From the NCBI GenBank assembly GCA_000729835.1, contig JFHB01000126.1, positions 23,441 through 87,440 of the forward strand: a stretch of 64,000 bases of DNA. The letters run 5' to 3'. The notes under the pieces were generated by a model, which was given only the letters and a program-made list of their open reading frames with translations, made no database searches and had not been told where the DNA came from. The stretch comes from Atkinsonella hypoxylon (lineage: Eukaryota; Ascomycota; Sordariomycetes; Hypocreales; Clavicipitaceae). A program made the translations under genes and the position numbers. Shown here in pieces: positions 10,450-20,178 of the stretch (the first letter of the stretch is position 1; every line of letters begins with the position of its first letter).

Positions 10450-11185
10450 GTCGAGCAGGCGGCTGAGCCAACCACACGAGAGCAGGTTGCTTTACCTGAG
10501 ACACGCTAGGACTTAGTCTAAGCGCTTAAACAATACATGTATTCCGTATACCTATAGAGCCTGTCTGAAACGTTACGTTTGTGGGCGGCTGCAGCTGATG
10601 TTGGGCTACCCATGTGGATGATGTTATTGTACAGACAGGTTTGGAACATCTTATATAACTCTGTAGCCAGACGGTTTCTTGACCAGCATTACTGCAGACA
10701 TCCTCATCACTTTTATCGACCGGTTTAAAATTAACTTCTACCCCTATTTTTCTCTATCCCAAGGTGCTACGTGGCGTGCGCGGCAGTCCAAGTACATGTG
10801 ACGTGGGCGAAGAGCTTACAAGTCTGGCTGGCACCTTCCTTCGGAACTTTCGGTCTGTTGGGACAGCGTGCACACCTTCGCACTTTCTACCAGACATCTG
10901 TTCACTCCAAACACACTTCTGTTCACTCCAAACTCACATCTGTTCACTCCAAACACGCTTGCTCAACCACCTCGCAAATTCGGACACTATTTCGCACCTT
11001 TCATCATGGGTTGGGGACGTCGGGCAAGATCTGCCACAAACGAGTGGAGAGATCAGGCCGATCAAATTGCGTCGGAGGAACAGGCCTATTATGCACAGAT
11101 GCAGGCTAGGTTCCTAGCCGGCAGAGAAGATGGGTCAAGCTCACCCAATCTTATCGCTAGGTACATCTCTCCCAAGGGCCTCGCA
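10450..11185. repeat. Right arm of inverted duplication (left arm 6280-6840)
   Basis: Its reverse complement matches 6280-6840 through several blocks, including ATTGTTTAAGCGC, TGTCTCAGGTAAA, a TTATATAAGAT stretch, TTACTGCA, TCTCATCACTT, TTCGGACACTAT, and the first codons of the gene. The arm covers the promoter and N-terminal coding part of the gene at 11006. Since that gene is open, this arm is probably the parental one. Confidence 0.75.
10897..10960. repeat. Three tandem 21-bp repeats
   Basis: Three copies of a unit beginning TCTGTTCACTCCAAAC lie about 45 bp before the start codon at 11006. They are absent from the inverted copy at 6280-6840, so they arose later here or were lost there. 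The length is divisible by three and the frame is open, so an N-terminal extension from 10868 is possible but less likely. Confidence 0.9.
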
Positions 11186-12403
11186 TTCGAAGAGCTTCCT
11201 ACGCTACTAGGCGGGCTCACAATTCACGGTTCGCGGGGCAAAACTATTGCCGATATCGATGATTTAACAAGACTGGAGCCTGGAGACCCCATTTTTGATT
11301 CTGTTGCAGCCGTCGTGCAGTTCGGTGTAGATCTGTTGTATAGCCGCCAGGGCTTTCGTTCCCTAGCACTTACTGGACAGCGCATCATTCGAGCGGCGCA
11401 GAAAATCGAATTGAGGACCAGAGACCCAGACAAAGTTTCTGATCATGTTACAGACTTCCTAAGGCGCATTACTAGAACATTTCCAGCCATTGTAGTCTAT
11501 GACTTATGGGGCCTGAATGGAAGGACTACCAAGTGTGACTGGGAAGTACCTATGGACAGGATATTTCCTCCTCGTCATGCAGCAGTGATCGAGATCAACC
11601 GGAGGGTGAGTAATTCCTTTTTGTTAAAGTAAACTGTTTTAACATGTCCCACGAGCTAACAATCACTGAACCAGATTGTGGATCAATTGATTGAAGCTCG
11701 AATGACGGCGACTTCCAGTTCAGCCGACAGCTATGCCTCGGAAAGGTTTCGTACCTTACTGTTTCGTTTGGGCGTAACTATGGCCCACGAGCTTTGTCAC
11801 GTGTTTACAAGCTACTTACTTTATAACCCTTTGGCCCACACTCCTCCTGTTGTCACATACGGTCCATATGGGGATCGCCAATTTGGTGAATCGGGACGTT
11901 TCTGGGAATCGCGCATGTTTGGCGGCTTCATCGACATGCGAAAGAAGGAGAGTAGCATAGAGAGAGTTGCTATAAGACATGAACACGGAAAAACAGCAAT
12001 CATCAGTCCCTTGGCTATAACAGCGATGATGTACAAAGGTAAGTAAGCGTCTTATTTCCTTTTAACCCCCACACTCACACCTCCCTCTTCAATCCTTGTG
12101 GCTGATGCAAAAGCTGTTCTAGACTTCGACATCTTACCTTTTCTAGATCATGATGATTGGGAGCATTCAAAGTACATACATCCACACGAAATTCACATCT
12201 GGAAACAGGAATACGGTGACTTTTTCGAAGGCATAACAACCGACTTCCCTCCCGAGCTAAGCAGCGAAGTGCTTCAATTCTTAACCCATGGGCAAGGAAC
12301 TTGGTCCAGTATTGCAGCTGATAATTTGCGATCTTATGCGCTCGATAGCAACGTGCAGATTCAAAACGCAGCCCTCAATAACACGGTAGAGGCGACGGCG
12401 TAG
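11006..12403 (+). CDS. Putative HExxH metallopeptidase-like protein of unrecognised family
   Basis: Proposed exons 11006-11605, 11675-12038 and 12114-12403 give 417 residues, with donors GTGAGT and GTAAGT and acceptors CCAG and AAAG. The start is chosen because a decayed copy at 6280-6840 keeps the ATG in the same place. Exon 2 contains MAHELCHVFTSYL, an HExxH zinc-peptidase motif, and about 30 residues later GESGRFWESRMFGG, whose Glu could be the third ligand as in gluzincins. I recall similar uncharacterised fungal proteins with HExxH and a G(E)(A/S)GR-W motif, but cannot name the family. There is no clear signal peptide, so it is probably intracellular. At least two truncated copies of its start lie within 5 kb, so the gene has been copied repeatedly. 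Catalytic activity is inferred, not shown. Confidence 0.65.
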
Positions 12404-12406
12404 GGG

Positions 12407-12811
12407 TTGAAGAAAATCGCGACCCTATCCGCGTGGGCCACGTGGAGTCACGTGGAGTCACGTGTCAATCGGCGGGTGGCGGAGGCGCATGTAGCATGTC
12501 ACGTGACCTATGGGCGATACGTGCCCACAAGCGACATATCACGTGTGGAGGAGGATATCGTGCCTGTCGCACAGTATATAAGGGGGTTCAACCGAACATA
12601 CAGCGTGGCGTGGCCATGCCGCAATTTTTGCGACAAGTTGAAGAAAATCGCGACCCTATCCGCGTGGGCCACGTGGAGTCACGTGGAGTCACGTGTCAAT
12701 CGGCGGGTGGCGGAGGCGCATGTAGCATGTCACGTGACCTATGGGCGGTACGTGCCCACAAGCGACATATCACGTGTGGAGGAGGATATCGTGCCCTTGT
12801 GTGCACACGAC
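12407..12811. repeat. Two tandem 231-bp units, each with five CACGTG sites
   Basis: Units start at 12407 and 12638. Each carries CACGTG three times at 10-bp spacing (12439, 12449, 12459; second unit 12670, 12680, 12690) and twice more (12500, 12540; 12731, 12771), plus TACGTG. About 170 bp is nearly identical between units. The first unit continues with a TATATAAGGGGG stretch and a dispersed repeat, the second with CCCTTGTGTGC. The fragment at 5980-6042 matches the second type. Ten E-boxes in under 350 bp strongly suggest a bHLH binding platform. Confidence 0.85.
12570..12637 (-). repeat. Dispersed repeat, copy 1 (others at 36311 and 45686)
   Basis: Contains GGCGTGGCCATGCCGCAATTTTTGCGAC, which in reverse complement matches 36311-36342 and 45686-45720. 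The match to the 45.7-kb copy extends through GGGGGTTCAACC (reverse-complement ends) to about 85 bp. No coding capacity is seen; probably the end of a degenerate mobile element. Confidence 0.6.
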
Positions 12812-12914
12812 AGTGCACTTACGGTAGATAGGACACACATCTAGAACATCTAGAACCGACACTTGTTATTATCAATCAAGAACACACTCATTTATCGCGC
12901 ATCAGGCCCCTTCT

Positions 12915-13098
12915 CAGAAGTGAGTTGCCCCGAACGGTGCCGGGGAGCTTCCGGCCAGCATAGCCTCACTTTAGACCGACTGCTCCGACCTATAACGAGG
13001 GCCCCGGACGGTGCGTACTTAGAAGTGAATTACCCCGTGCGGCACCGAGGGGCTACCGACCAAGATAGCCTCACTACAGGACTGATTGCTCCGACCTA
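12915..13098. repeat. Two imperfect 107-bp tandem repeats
   Basis: GAAGTGAGTTGCCCCG...CATAGCCTCACT...CTGCTCCGACCTA at 12915 recurs as GAAGTGAATTACCCCG...GATAGCCTCACT...TTGCTCCGACCTA at 13022. Differences are mostly C/T and G/A transitions. Nature unknown; possibly part of a retroelement leader. Confidence 0.75.
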
Positions 13099-13374
13099 CC
13101 CCCTATACATCTAAAGCCGCCGCAGGCTGGTCTCCCTAGCGCGGCAGCGCACCTATAGTTATCTTATGGTAGGAAAACAGACCAGGCCTGACCAGGGCCG
13201 GAACCGTTTACTATCAAAGAAGCACCGGGTTTTCCTCCCTGTTACAAGATTTTTCCTCGGTGGATAAGTAAGCAGAGGTACTAGATAGCTAGCGTGTTGC
13301 CTAACGCAATAAGCTATCTCTTTGATGCCGACCCGCTTTTTCTCGACAGCTCTATAGAGTGACTTTGAATAACT

Positions 13375-13603
13375 ACCCCGTGGCGCAGTGGTTAAGCGCT
13401 AGGGTGGCCCACTTATGTGGACTCGCAGGTTCGAATCCTCTACGGGGCACAATTCTAGCTGCTCCCCGCCCAGCTAGAATTGAACCACGGCTAGCTAGTA
13501 GGCCCGGTCCCCCTACTAACTAGTGCTATAGTTATAGTTGCCTTTAGGTAGTAGAAGTCGTACCCCTACTACCTAAAAAAAAATAAAAAATAAAATAAAA
13601 AAC
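13375..13603 (+). mobile_element. Possible tRNA-derived SINE-like element
   Basis: The first ~75 bases resemble a tRNA gene. ACCCCGT at 13375 can pair with ACGGGG at 13442, a perfect pol III A-box (TGGCGCAGTGG) is at 13381-13391, and a perfect B-box (GGTTCGAATCC) at 13428-13438. However, no proper anticodon arm folds and the T stem has a mismatch, so it is unlikely to be a working tRNA. About 125 bp of unrelated body follows, ending in an A-rich tail (13575-13603). Head, body and A-rich tail are the usual plan of fungal SINEs. No clear target-site duplication was found. Confidence 0.5.
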
Positions 13604-14075
13604 GCGGATTTTACAAGCTACTCCGCGCTATAAATTAGCTATATACACCTAGCGCTCTAGGGTTAATTCGAGCTGTTGCTAATAACTAGATTAGGAGCTT
13701 AAGACCTCTAAAATAGCTTCTCAAGCGGCCTCTGCAGCTGTAGCTTGCAATGCGCCGCTAGCGCTACAAGAGGTCACTTAACGTTGCTGCACTCGGCAAA
13801 CGAGACCAGTGGGTCGGTACGCGAATGTATGTAGCCGCCTTAGAGATGCTCCTAGTAGCTACCTACCCATGCTGTGCAGCCGCGCCACACCACGCCACGG
13901 ACCAGTGGCACCAGCAACCACGCCAACTTCTCCAGATGACGACGAGTGGTCTGCCCCAGACCAAGAAAAAAAAAAAAAAAAAAAAAGACAGCTCCTCCAT
14001 ATCACCCTTAACCTCCCGTGGCCCGACGCCATCAATCACCATCACGAACAGCAAAGCCCCCAGCTTGCAAACCCA
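13604..14075. other. Upstream region of PAM17
   Basis: Presumed promoter and 5' leader. A 20-base A run lies near 13967-13986; an upstream in-frame ATG at 13809 would translate it as poly-Lys and is not accepted as the start. Confidence 0.55.
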
Positions 14076-14947
14076 ATGTCGTCTCTGAAAACCCTAGTAC
14101 TGTGCCTGCCGCGCACCGCAGCCTCATCCCCGACTGTCCCATGCTGCTCGAAAGCTCCCATGACCACAGCTTGCATCGCCAGAGCGCCCTTGCGAACGAG
14201 CCAGGCCGTATCCGCGCTCAAATGCAGCGCCCTCGTCAGCCCTCGATCGATCCTCCGCCTTGTCCCCGTTGCCCCCGCGTCCCCGCCCATGTCGATTGCC
14301 TCGCAGGCGCGATGCCTCGCCAGCTCGGGAACCAGCTCGGGAGCTCCCAAGTCGAATCTAGACTGGGACTCGTTCTTCAAGCTCCGTCTCCGTCGGCGCC
14401 GGATCCAGCTCCTCTTCTCCGTGACGACGGGCTTGCTCGGGGGCGCGGGCGGTGCCCTCTTGCTGTCCACCGGCATGGCTGAGCCCGTCGTCCTGCAGAT
14501 TCCGCTGGACCCCTTCGTGACGCTGGGCCTGATGACCCTCGCTTGTGCCGGCATGGGGTGGCTCATTGGCCCGAGCATCGGCAACCAGGTGTTCTACCTG
14601 ATGAACCACCGCCTCAAGGCCCAGATGATGCAGAAGGAGAGCGAGTTTTTTGCGAGGGTGAAGAAGAACCGGGTTGATCCTACTAACTCGAGTGCTGGAA
14701 ATCCAGGTGCGTGTTGCGAAGTACTGCTTTTTTCCATCCTTTGACGAGATCAACCATTTCTTTCTTTTCTTTCTATTTTATTTTATTTTATTTTTTATTT
14801 TTATTTTATTTTGGCTCTTTTAGCAAAGACTAATCTGTGCTAGTCCCTGATTTTTACGGCGAAAAGATCCAGAGCGTCTCTGGGTACCGACAATGGCTCA
14901 AGGATCAGCGGGCATTCAATAAGAAGAAGTCACGCGCTTTTGTGTAA
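14076..14947 (+). CDS. PAM17: Pam17, presequence translocase-associated motor subunit
   Basis: Exons 14076-14706 and 14844-14947, 244 residues. Pam17 is an inner-membrane protein that helps organise the TIM23 import motor at the matrix side. The first ~100 residues are rich in Ser, Arg and Ala with almost no acids, as in a mitochondrial presequence. The conserved part begins WDSFFKLRLRRRR and contains two membrane segments (about residues 130-150 and 160-185), the latter with GMGWLIGPSIGNQVF. It then runs FFARVKKNRVDPT, and across the intron NPVPDFYGEKI and YRQWLKDQRAFNKK, all typical of the family. The intron has donor GTGCGT, a CTAAT branch site and acceptor GCTAG, in phase 1. An upstream in-frame ATG was rejected because it would add a poly-Lys tract before the presequence. 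Confidence 0.92.
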
Positions 14948-15276
14948 AACGGTATTTTCCAAGGCTGAATTGCGTTCATATTCGTCGTAAATCAAATTTG
15001 CATTCCCTAAACGTGTTGGACTAAAAGGGATTTTTATCGAGAGCGTATGAGGATATGGGTTAGAATGAGCCATCGCGGATTTGCGCGTCCGGAATATTGA
15101 AAGGAAAAAGTCAGGTGGAGAAAAAGGACTGTGTACGTTCCCGACTCTCATTGTAGCCATCTTGGAATTCAGCATGAGTGCGCATCAATAGGTCCGCCGT
15201 TTTTACTCAACAGCGGCGGGCTTGATCATTCTTACCTCTCTCAATTCAATTCTTTTATGTTCTGTGAAAGATGTGT
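14948..15276. other. Convergent intergenic region between PAM17 and UBA4
   Basis: The 3' ends of the two genes face each other here. Nothing else is seen. Confidence 0.6.
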
Positions 15277-16923
15277 CTATAAGAACGGCAAAGAGCTATC
15301 GACCGTTGTTTTCCAAGCCCGCAAGCCTCCTGCGATATCTCCTACAAATCTAGCTCCCGAACGATCCAGCCCCAGCTCTTTCAGCTTCGCTGCTGCTATC
15401 TGCGAGTCATTTCCGACTCGACACACGACGTATACCGGAACATCTGCTGGCAAATCGGCAGGGACTCCCTCTGGCAAAGTATCCCTGGCCCTATGGCTCA
15501 TAATTCGACTTACAGGCACGTTGATCGAGCCAGGGAGATTCGCCAAGCTGAAATGCTCCTTCTCTCGCACATCCACGAGGACATGTCGTACCCCGTCTTT
15601 CACCAGCTGATGATACGAGTCTGCCGTGATCCGATCCTTGAGCGGCAGCAACTGCACCGGCTTCGTGACGCCACAAAACTGGACGTAGTCCATGGAAGAT
15701 CGCAAGCATTCCAGCGTCAGGGGCGCATTCTCAGAGCAAGCGAGGCAATCGAGGCGCTTGCCTCGCACGCGGACTGATCGAAACGGCGCGCTATCCGCCA
15801 TGCCGCTGAACAACAGCATAGTGTGGTGCCGAGCTTCATCGTGCGTGGCCTCCAGACCGCCTCCTGCGATGAGCTTGATTGCCTCCAGCGCTTGCAAGAC
15901 GCCCATCACGCCGACAACGGGACCAACAATCCCGCCTTCTCCGCAGCCTACTACGCTCTCGGGGGGAGGAGGCCTGGGGAAGACGCAGCGGTAGCAGGGG
16001 CCCTTCCCGGGCGGGCTGTTGAGCACAAGGAGTTGTCCGGAGGTTTGAAAGGCGGATGCCGAGACGAGCGGCTTGCGCAGGAGAACGCAAATGTCGGAGA
16101 TGAGATAGCGGGAGGAAGGGCGGTCGGTACAGTCGAGGACCATGTCATACTTGGACACGATCTCCTGGGCATTTTCCGGCGAGAGATGGGTGGTGTGGGC
16201 TTCGTAGGTAATAGTAGGGTTCAAGCTGGGCGATGTCAGATTCTCCTTCTGACAGATGGGAAAAGACAAAAGAGGGACTTTTTTTGCTTCTCAAAACGGG
16301 TGCCCGCTACGGGAAAGACCACTGATGGATATATATATATATATAGTTTTTTTTTTTTTTCCTTACCCGCGCAGAAAACAGAGGGCACTGTCGACTTTCT
16401 TCATGCCCACCCGCGCCGTTGAATGAGCAATCTGCCTGTGCAAATTCGACATCTCGACCTCATCCCCGTCCACGAGACCAAGCGTGCTCACTCCTGCGCC
16501 CGCGAGGTACGCTGCGGCAGGACAGCCCAGACCACCTGCACCAACGAGAAGGATCTTGGCCTTTCTCAGCCTCAGTTGTCCTAGATTGAGACGGATTAGG
16601 CCTTTTGAAACGAATTCGCTTGCTTACAACAAACAAAGCTTGCGGGAGGGGGAAAAAAAAAAAAAGAACAGAAAAAGAAAAGGAAGCACAAAAGAGAGGT
16701 ACAGAATAAGTTCAATATCACCATCTAGACCGAATTCCGGCACAATCATCTGCCGCCCATACCGCTGATACTCGTGCTCCTGAAGCGGCCACTTCCAATC
16801 GCGATCCTGATCCTGCCTTTCATCACCATGTTGTGCTTCAGCGGCGGCAAGTCGTGATTTCAGCTGGGCAAGTTCCGATTCGCGCTGGGCGATTTCCCTC
16901 CGCAGCTGATCAATCGTTTCCAT
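15277..16923 (-). CDS. uba4: Uba4/MOCS3-like E1 and sulfurtransferase for Urm1
   Basis: Exons 16923-16722, 16580-16367 and 16225-15277, 454 residues. Uba4 adenylates the C-terminus of Urm1 and transfers sulfur to it, for tRNA 2-thiolation and urmylation in the cytosol; the MOCS3 branch also serves molybdopterin synthase. The N-terminus is a short coiled coil. Then come the nucleotide-binding GAGGLGCPAAAYLAGAG, the Arg-rich NLHRQI loop, DCTDRPSSRYLISD, two zinc-binding CxxC pairs (CYRC, CLAC) and GCGEGG with the E1-type Cys. A rhodanese domain follows with catalytic Cys in VVCRVGNDSQ. Both introns are full of A/T runs, and intron 2 has a TA repeat. Exon phases agree (67 codons+1, then +2). The stop is TAG. 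The ortholog call is firm; the exact first ATG less so. Confidence 0.93.
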
Positions 16924-17233
16924 ATCCCCAAGTGTGAAGTACTCAAAGAATAGAAGCTAGGGAAAATGGTGCACATAAAGTAGGATGCACCGTTCAGAAG
17001 TAGCGAAACGAGGTTGCTCTCAAAAAAAAAAAAAAAAAAAAAAATCCTTCTTACACTTCTGTGCATTTTCAAGTGACCCCTCGTAACGCCGCCACCTGCC
17101 ATCCCCACAACCCGAGGTCAGCTCCACCAAAAAAAGTTTCCTAGCTTCGCGTCCATGATTATGATATATATCCCATCCCACGTCATTTTCCTTTTCAGCA
17201 CTCTTCACGTAGACAAAGCAGATACCGACCACC
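16924..17233. other. Bidirectional promoter between uba4 and SLX9
   Basis: The two genes diverge from this 310-bp stretch. It contains a long A run near 17023-17044. No other feature is seen. Confidence 0.6.
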
Positions 17234-17957
17234 ATGGTATGTCCCCAACATTCACTCCCCCAAACTCAAGTAAAGTACATCACTCGTAACGAAACCCCCT
17301 TCCCAGGCCCCTCTCCCGCCATCCAAGTCCCCGTCCGCCCGCCATCTGCGCATGCAAAGAGTCACAGGCAAAATCCACCCTCTGCTGCCCTCCAAAATCT
17401 TCCGCTCAGACGCCCACGTCACCGACGACTTCCTCCCCTCCAAGCGCGACAAGCGCCTCATCAAGCACTCGTCATTCGTCTCACGCATCACCTCTTCGAA
17501 AATCACAAAAGCCAAGCGCCGCAGACCCAAGAACAAGCTCAAGACGTCGCTTGATGGTCTGGCGGATGCACTGCCGGAACTGAAGAACGGAGAAGGCGGT
17601 GAGGCAGTTCTCGCCGGGAAGATCAGGCACAAGAGTTTGAAGAGCAAGAAGGGTGCGTTGAAGAGGAAGGAGAGGATTATAAGGGGGGAGATGGAGAGAT
17701 TTGGGGTTAGTATGGCCAAGCTGGCTGGTACGGATGGGACAACATCACGTACACGAGAGAATACGAATATTCGTACGGGCGACCATGGCGATATTGTAGA
17801 TGACGAAATGACTACCCAGGCATCAGACGTGCACAAAGCAGACTCGGAACCTGCATCTGCGTCTGCGGCTCCTGCCGCTACCGCCAATCGATGGGCTGTG
17901 CTACGAAATTACATATCGTCAACGATGGAACAAAACCCGGCGTTTACGGGCAAGTAG
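17234..17957 (+). CDS. SLX9: Slx9-like ribosome biogenesis protein
   Basis: Exon 1 is just the ATG (17234-17236); a GTATGT donor follows at once and the CCCAG acceptor leads into exon 2 (17307-17957), giving 217 residues. Slx9 works in the nucleolus in pre-40S processing and small-subunit export. Recognisable parts are the basic FLPSKRDKRLIKHSSFVSRI segment, KAKRRRPKNKLKTSLDGLADALPE, the Lys-rich KSLKSKKGALKRKERI stretch, and a C-terminal WAVLRNYISSTM motif. The spliced start is preferred because it adds a family-like MAPLPPSKSPSAR N-terminus in frame. A start at the internal ATG 17352 is the alternative. Confidence 0.85.
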
Positions 17958-18494
17958 AAAGGCTCTTGCGGCATCACCATTTTTTAGTCCCACGCTACTA
18001 CTTCAACGTCCTTCTCCGAAGACTCTTGCTTTGAAATTGAATTTGTTGCCATGCAATTTTGTGGGCAACATCAGCTAATCTCCTTCATTTGTCCAACGCC
18101 GTAACGCCACCGACATCAACACTCACTCATCACAGCTGCATGGACGGAATGAATTCCCCATGTTGTCAAATGGAAAAGTAGTTCGTCATCCCGAATCTTC
18201 ATAACGCCAGCGCTCGCTCTTCTGATGCAGTATTTAAAACTGCTTAAAGACGCATAAAGCAAAGAGGTACGATGCTTGAAGGAACAAGAACCTTGTGGAA
18301 AAAGAAAAAGTGAAAGGAAAAGAGCACAAATGAAACATGCTGATTCGCTGGTTTAAATGAAATGCGGCAAACAATTCTGAACGTGCAAAAATGGAGAAGC
18401 TGCCGCTCCGGCATCGACGGCCGGAGAGTTATCACAAGCTCATTCGCCCCGACAAACATGGTCTGGTAGTAGTAGGTCGACGCGGACCGAAAAC
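17958..18494. other. Intergenic region
   Basis: This is the 3' side of SLX9 and of the convergent Ulp1-family gene. No gene or repeat is recognised. Confidence 0.5.
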
Positions 18495-20178
18495 CTATTC
18501 CAGGGCCGACTTGATGCGTTTCTTTGCCCGTGCCGAGGTCGCAGTAGCGTCTGAACCTTGCGTGTAAATAACCGAATTTGTAAAAAGCCTGTGGTTGTGC
18601 TGCGACTGTTGATCATGGGTTCGAACTGAAACCCCTGCTTCTGGTACGCTGGCCTGTGAGTTTGTGTAGTTCGTTGAAACGCTAGAGTTATTAGAGCTTG
18701 TGGTGGAAGGTGCTGAATCGCTGGTATACTTCCTATCCGCCAGGCTAACTGCACCTCCAAAAGGCTTGGCTTTCATGCGAGAATTGAACTGGGAACGAAT
18801 GGAACGTGACTGCGAAGACTGTTTATCAAGGCGGCATCCGTGCTTTTCGGATTCCATCTTGTCTATTATGTCGTCGAATGTAGAACACGTACCATACCGA
18901 GCCGAGCTCTACTCAATTCGTGGTGGTGTCTTATTGGTAAATGGGCTGGCGCTGCGTCTTGTCACTCAATCAGCTGACCATCGTTGCGAATATGGTGAAT
19001 GACTTGAACTAGACTTACGATCGTCTCCGTTCTCCTTCTTTGCGAAGACTGTCAATGATCCGCAGCATTTCCTTGCGGCCGCCGTTGCTATCGACCATTT
19101 TACCAGCCATACTCATAGACACCTTCTCCCGAGCATTGGCACTGAGCAGGCGCTTGACCAGCAAGTGGCGCATCAGGAGACACACAAAGACACCACAGTC
19201 GCTGCCATTTTCCTGCTGAGGAGAATCGTCAAGATTAATGAATCTCAAGGGCCTCCCGCATATCTCGCTCATTCTGCGGGTCGCAAGGTTGGCCTCGGCG
19301 TAGTTGGCTCCTCCAAGAGAATCATAATGGAATGCAATGCCGTCAAGTATTGAAACCAGTAGCAGGGACCAATGACTGCCGCCCTCAGCGACGCCAACGT
19401 TGCGATTATCGTTGATGGGAAGGAAGACGTGAGTTACTTTAGAAAATTCGGGAAGCGCAGAGCGTACATGGCGAATGTCGGGCTCTTTCATGAGCAGAAA
19501 CGTCATGCTGGGTCGTAGCAAGATTATACGGGCCTGTGGATAGCGCGGTAATGTCTCTCGCTCCAGATACTCTTCCCAGAAGGCGATATTATTGTCTGTG
19601 AGCCAGTCATTTTTTAGTGACTTGATGTCCTCCACAGTTAACAATACATCATAATAGCTGAGATAGGCCTTTTCGGGCGATAACTGTAGTCGGCAAAAGG
19701 AACAAGAAACACGATTAGCATTCACGTTCGTCATGGAAGCATAGAAGAGTAGGTTCTGGATGTAGTAATATCTCGAGCAGGATTTGTAAGTCTGGGGTGA
19801 TAATAGGGCCAAAACCCGACACGAAGGAAGGATGGAACACCGGGGATGGACAACAAGAAACCTCAAGTTGCAACCTGAAAAGATATGCTGTGACGGTTTG
19901 CTAAAGTAGGAGAACGATCCTGTGACGGTCTTGAATGTCGTGGTGGATGGAGATGTCACGTACCGAATCACCAAAGTGGCGAGCCATACGTTGTCGGAAC
20001 GGCATTTTCTATGCTTGGTCTTATTCTTACTGATGACGTGTGTATCGCCTCTTCCGTCGGAGTCCGCTTTCGACACTACCCTGGGATGGCGGAGGGAGCG
20101 TGGAACTGGAAGTGTCGCAGGAGCTGGGACTGTTGAACGGATGAGTTGGCAGGCCGTGGAAGCGGGTGCTACTGTCAA
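18495..20178 (-). CDS. Ulp1-family cysteine protease, SENP8/Nep2-like
   Basis: The catalytic core is clear: YLSYYDVLLTVEDIKSLKNDWLTDNNIAFWEEYL, catalytic His in GGSHWSLLLV, Asp in YDSLGG, oxyanion Gln in QQENGSDCGV with the nucleophile Cys. This short Ulp1 domain is typical of the Nep2/SENP8 branch that removes or matures NEDD8. The likely structure is exons 20178-19990, 19683-19019 and 18906-18495, 421 residues. The first intron (GTATGG to CTACAG) joins a basic KNKTKHRK segment to LSPEKAYL in phase 0. The second uses a perfect GTAAGT at 19018, which would otherwise be read as the stop right after ERRRS, and adds a 137-residue Ser-rich tail. Without the second intron the protein ends at 19015. 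The family is sure, the ends are not; translation could also begin at 19734. Confidence 0.72.

Larger units (their letters stand above)
8872..11005. other. Intergenic region with duplicated flanks
   Basis: No gene is supported. The region contains copy 2 of a direct repeat (9595-10110), a long CCTA/TAGG palindrome at 10251-10300, and the right arm of an inverted duplication (10450-11005) that is probably the promoter of the gene at 11006, including a TATATAAC-like element near 10651. Confidence 0.6.
12404..13374. other. Repeat-rich spacer after the HExxH gene
   Basis: Holds two tandem CACGTG-rich units, a TATA-like element between them (TATATAAG near 12584), a 107-bp imperfect tandem repeat, and AT-rich sequence. 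Open frames of 130-145 residues across the tandem units merely repeat the same peptide twice and show no protein features. Confidence 0.65.

Noticed and set aside
10897..12811. CRISPR array
   Set aside because: Repeats are few, directly tandem without unique spacers, and the genome is eukaryotic.
12407..12844. Two overlapping frames of 130-145 residues
   Set aside because: They simply translate the tandem E-box unit twice; their codons follow the repeat and no protein motif is present.
13375..13450. Functional tRNA gene
   Set aside because: Pol III boxes are perfect, but no anticodon stem-loop forms and the T stem has a mismatch, so a SINE head or pseudo-tRNA is likelier.
13809..14075. PAM17 start at the upstream ATG
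   Set aside because: It would place a poly-Lys tract and unrelated sequence before the mitochondrial presequence.
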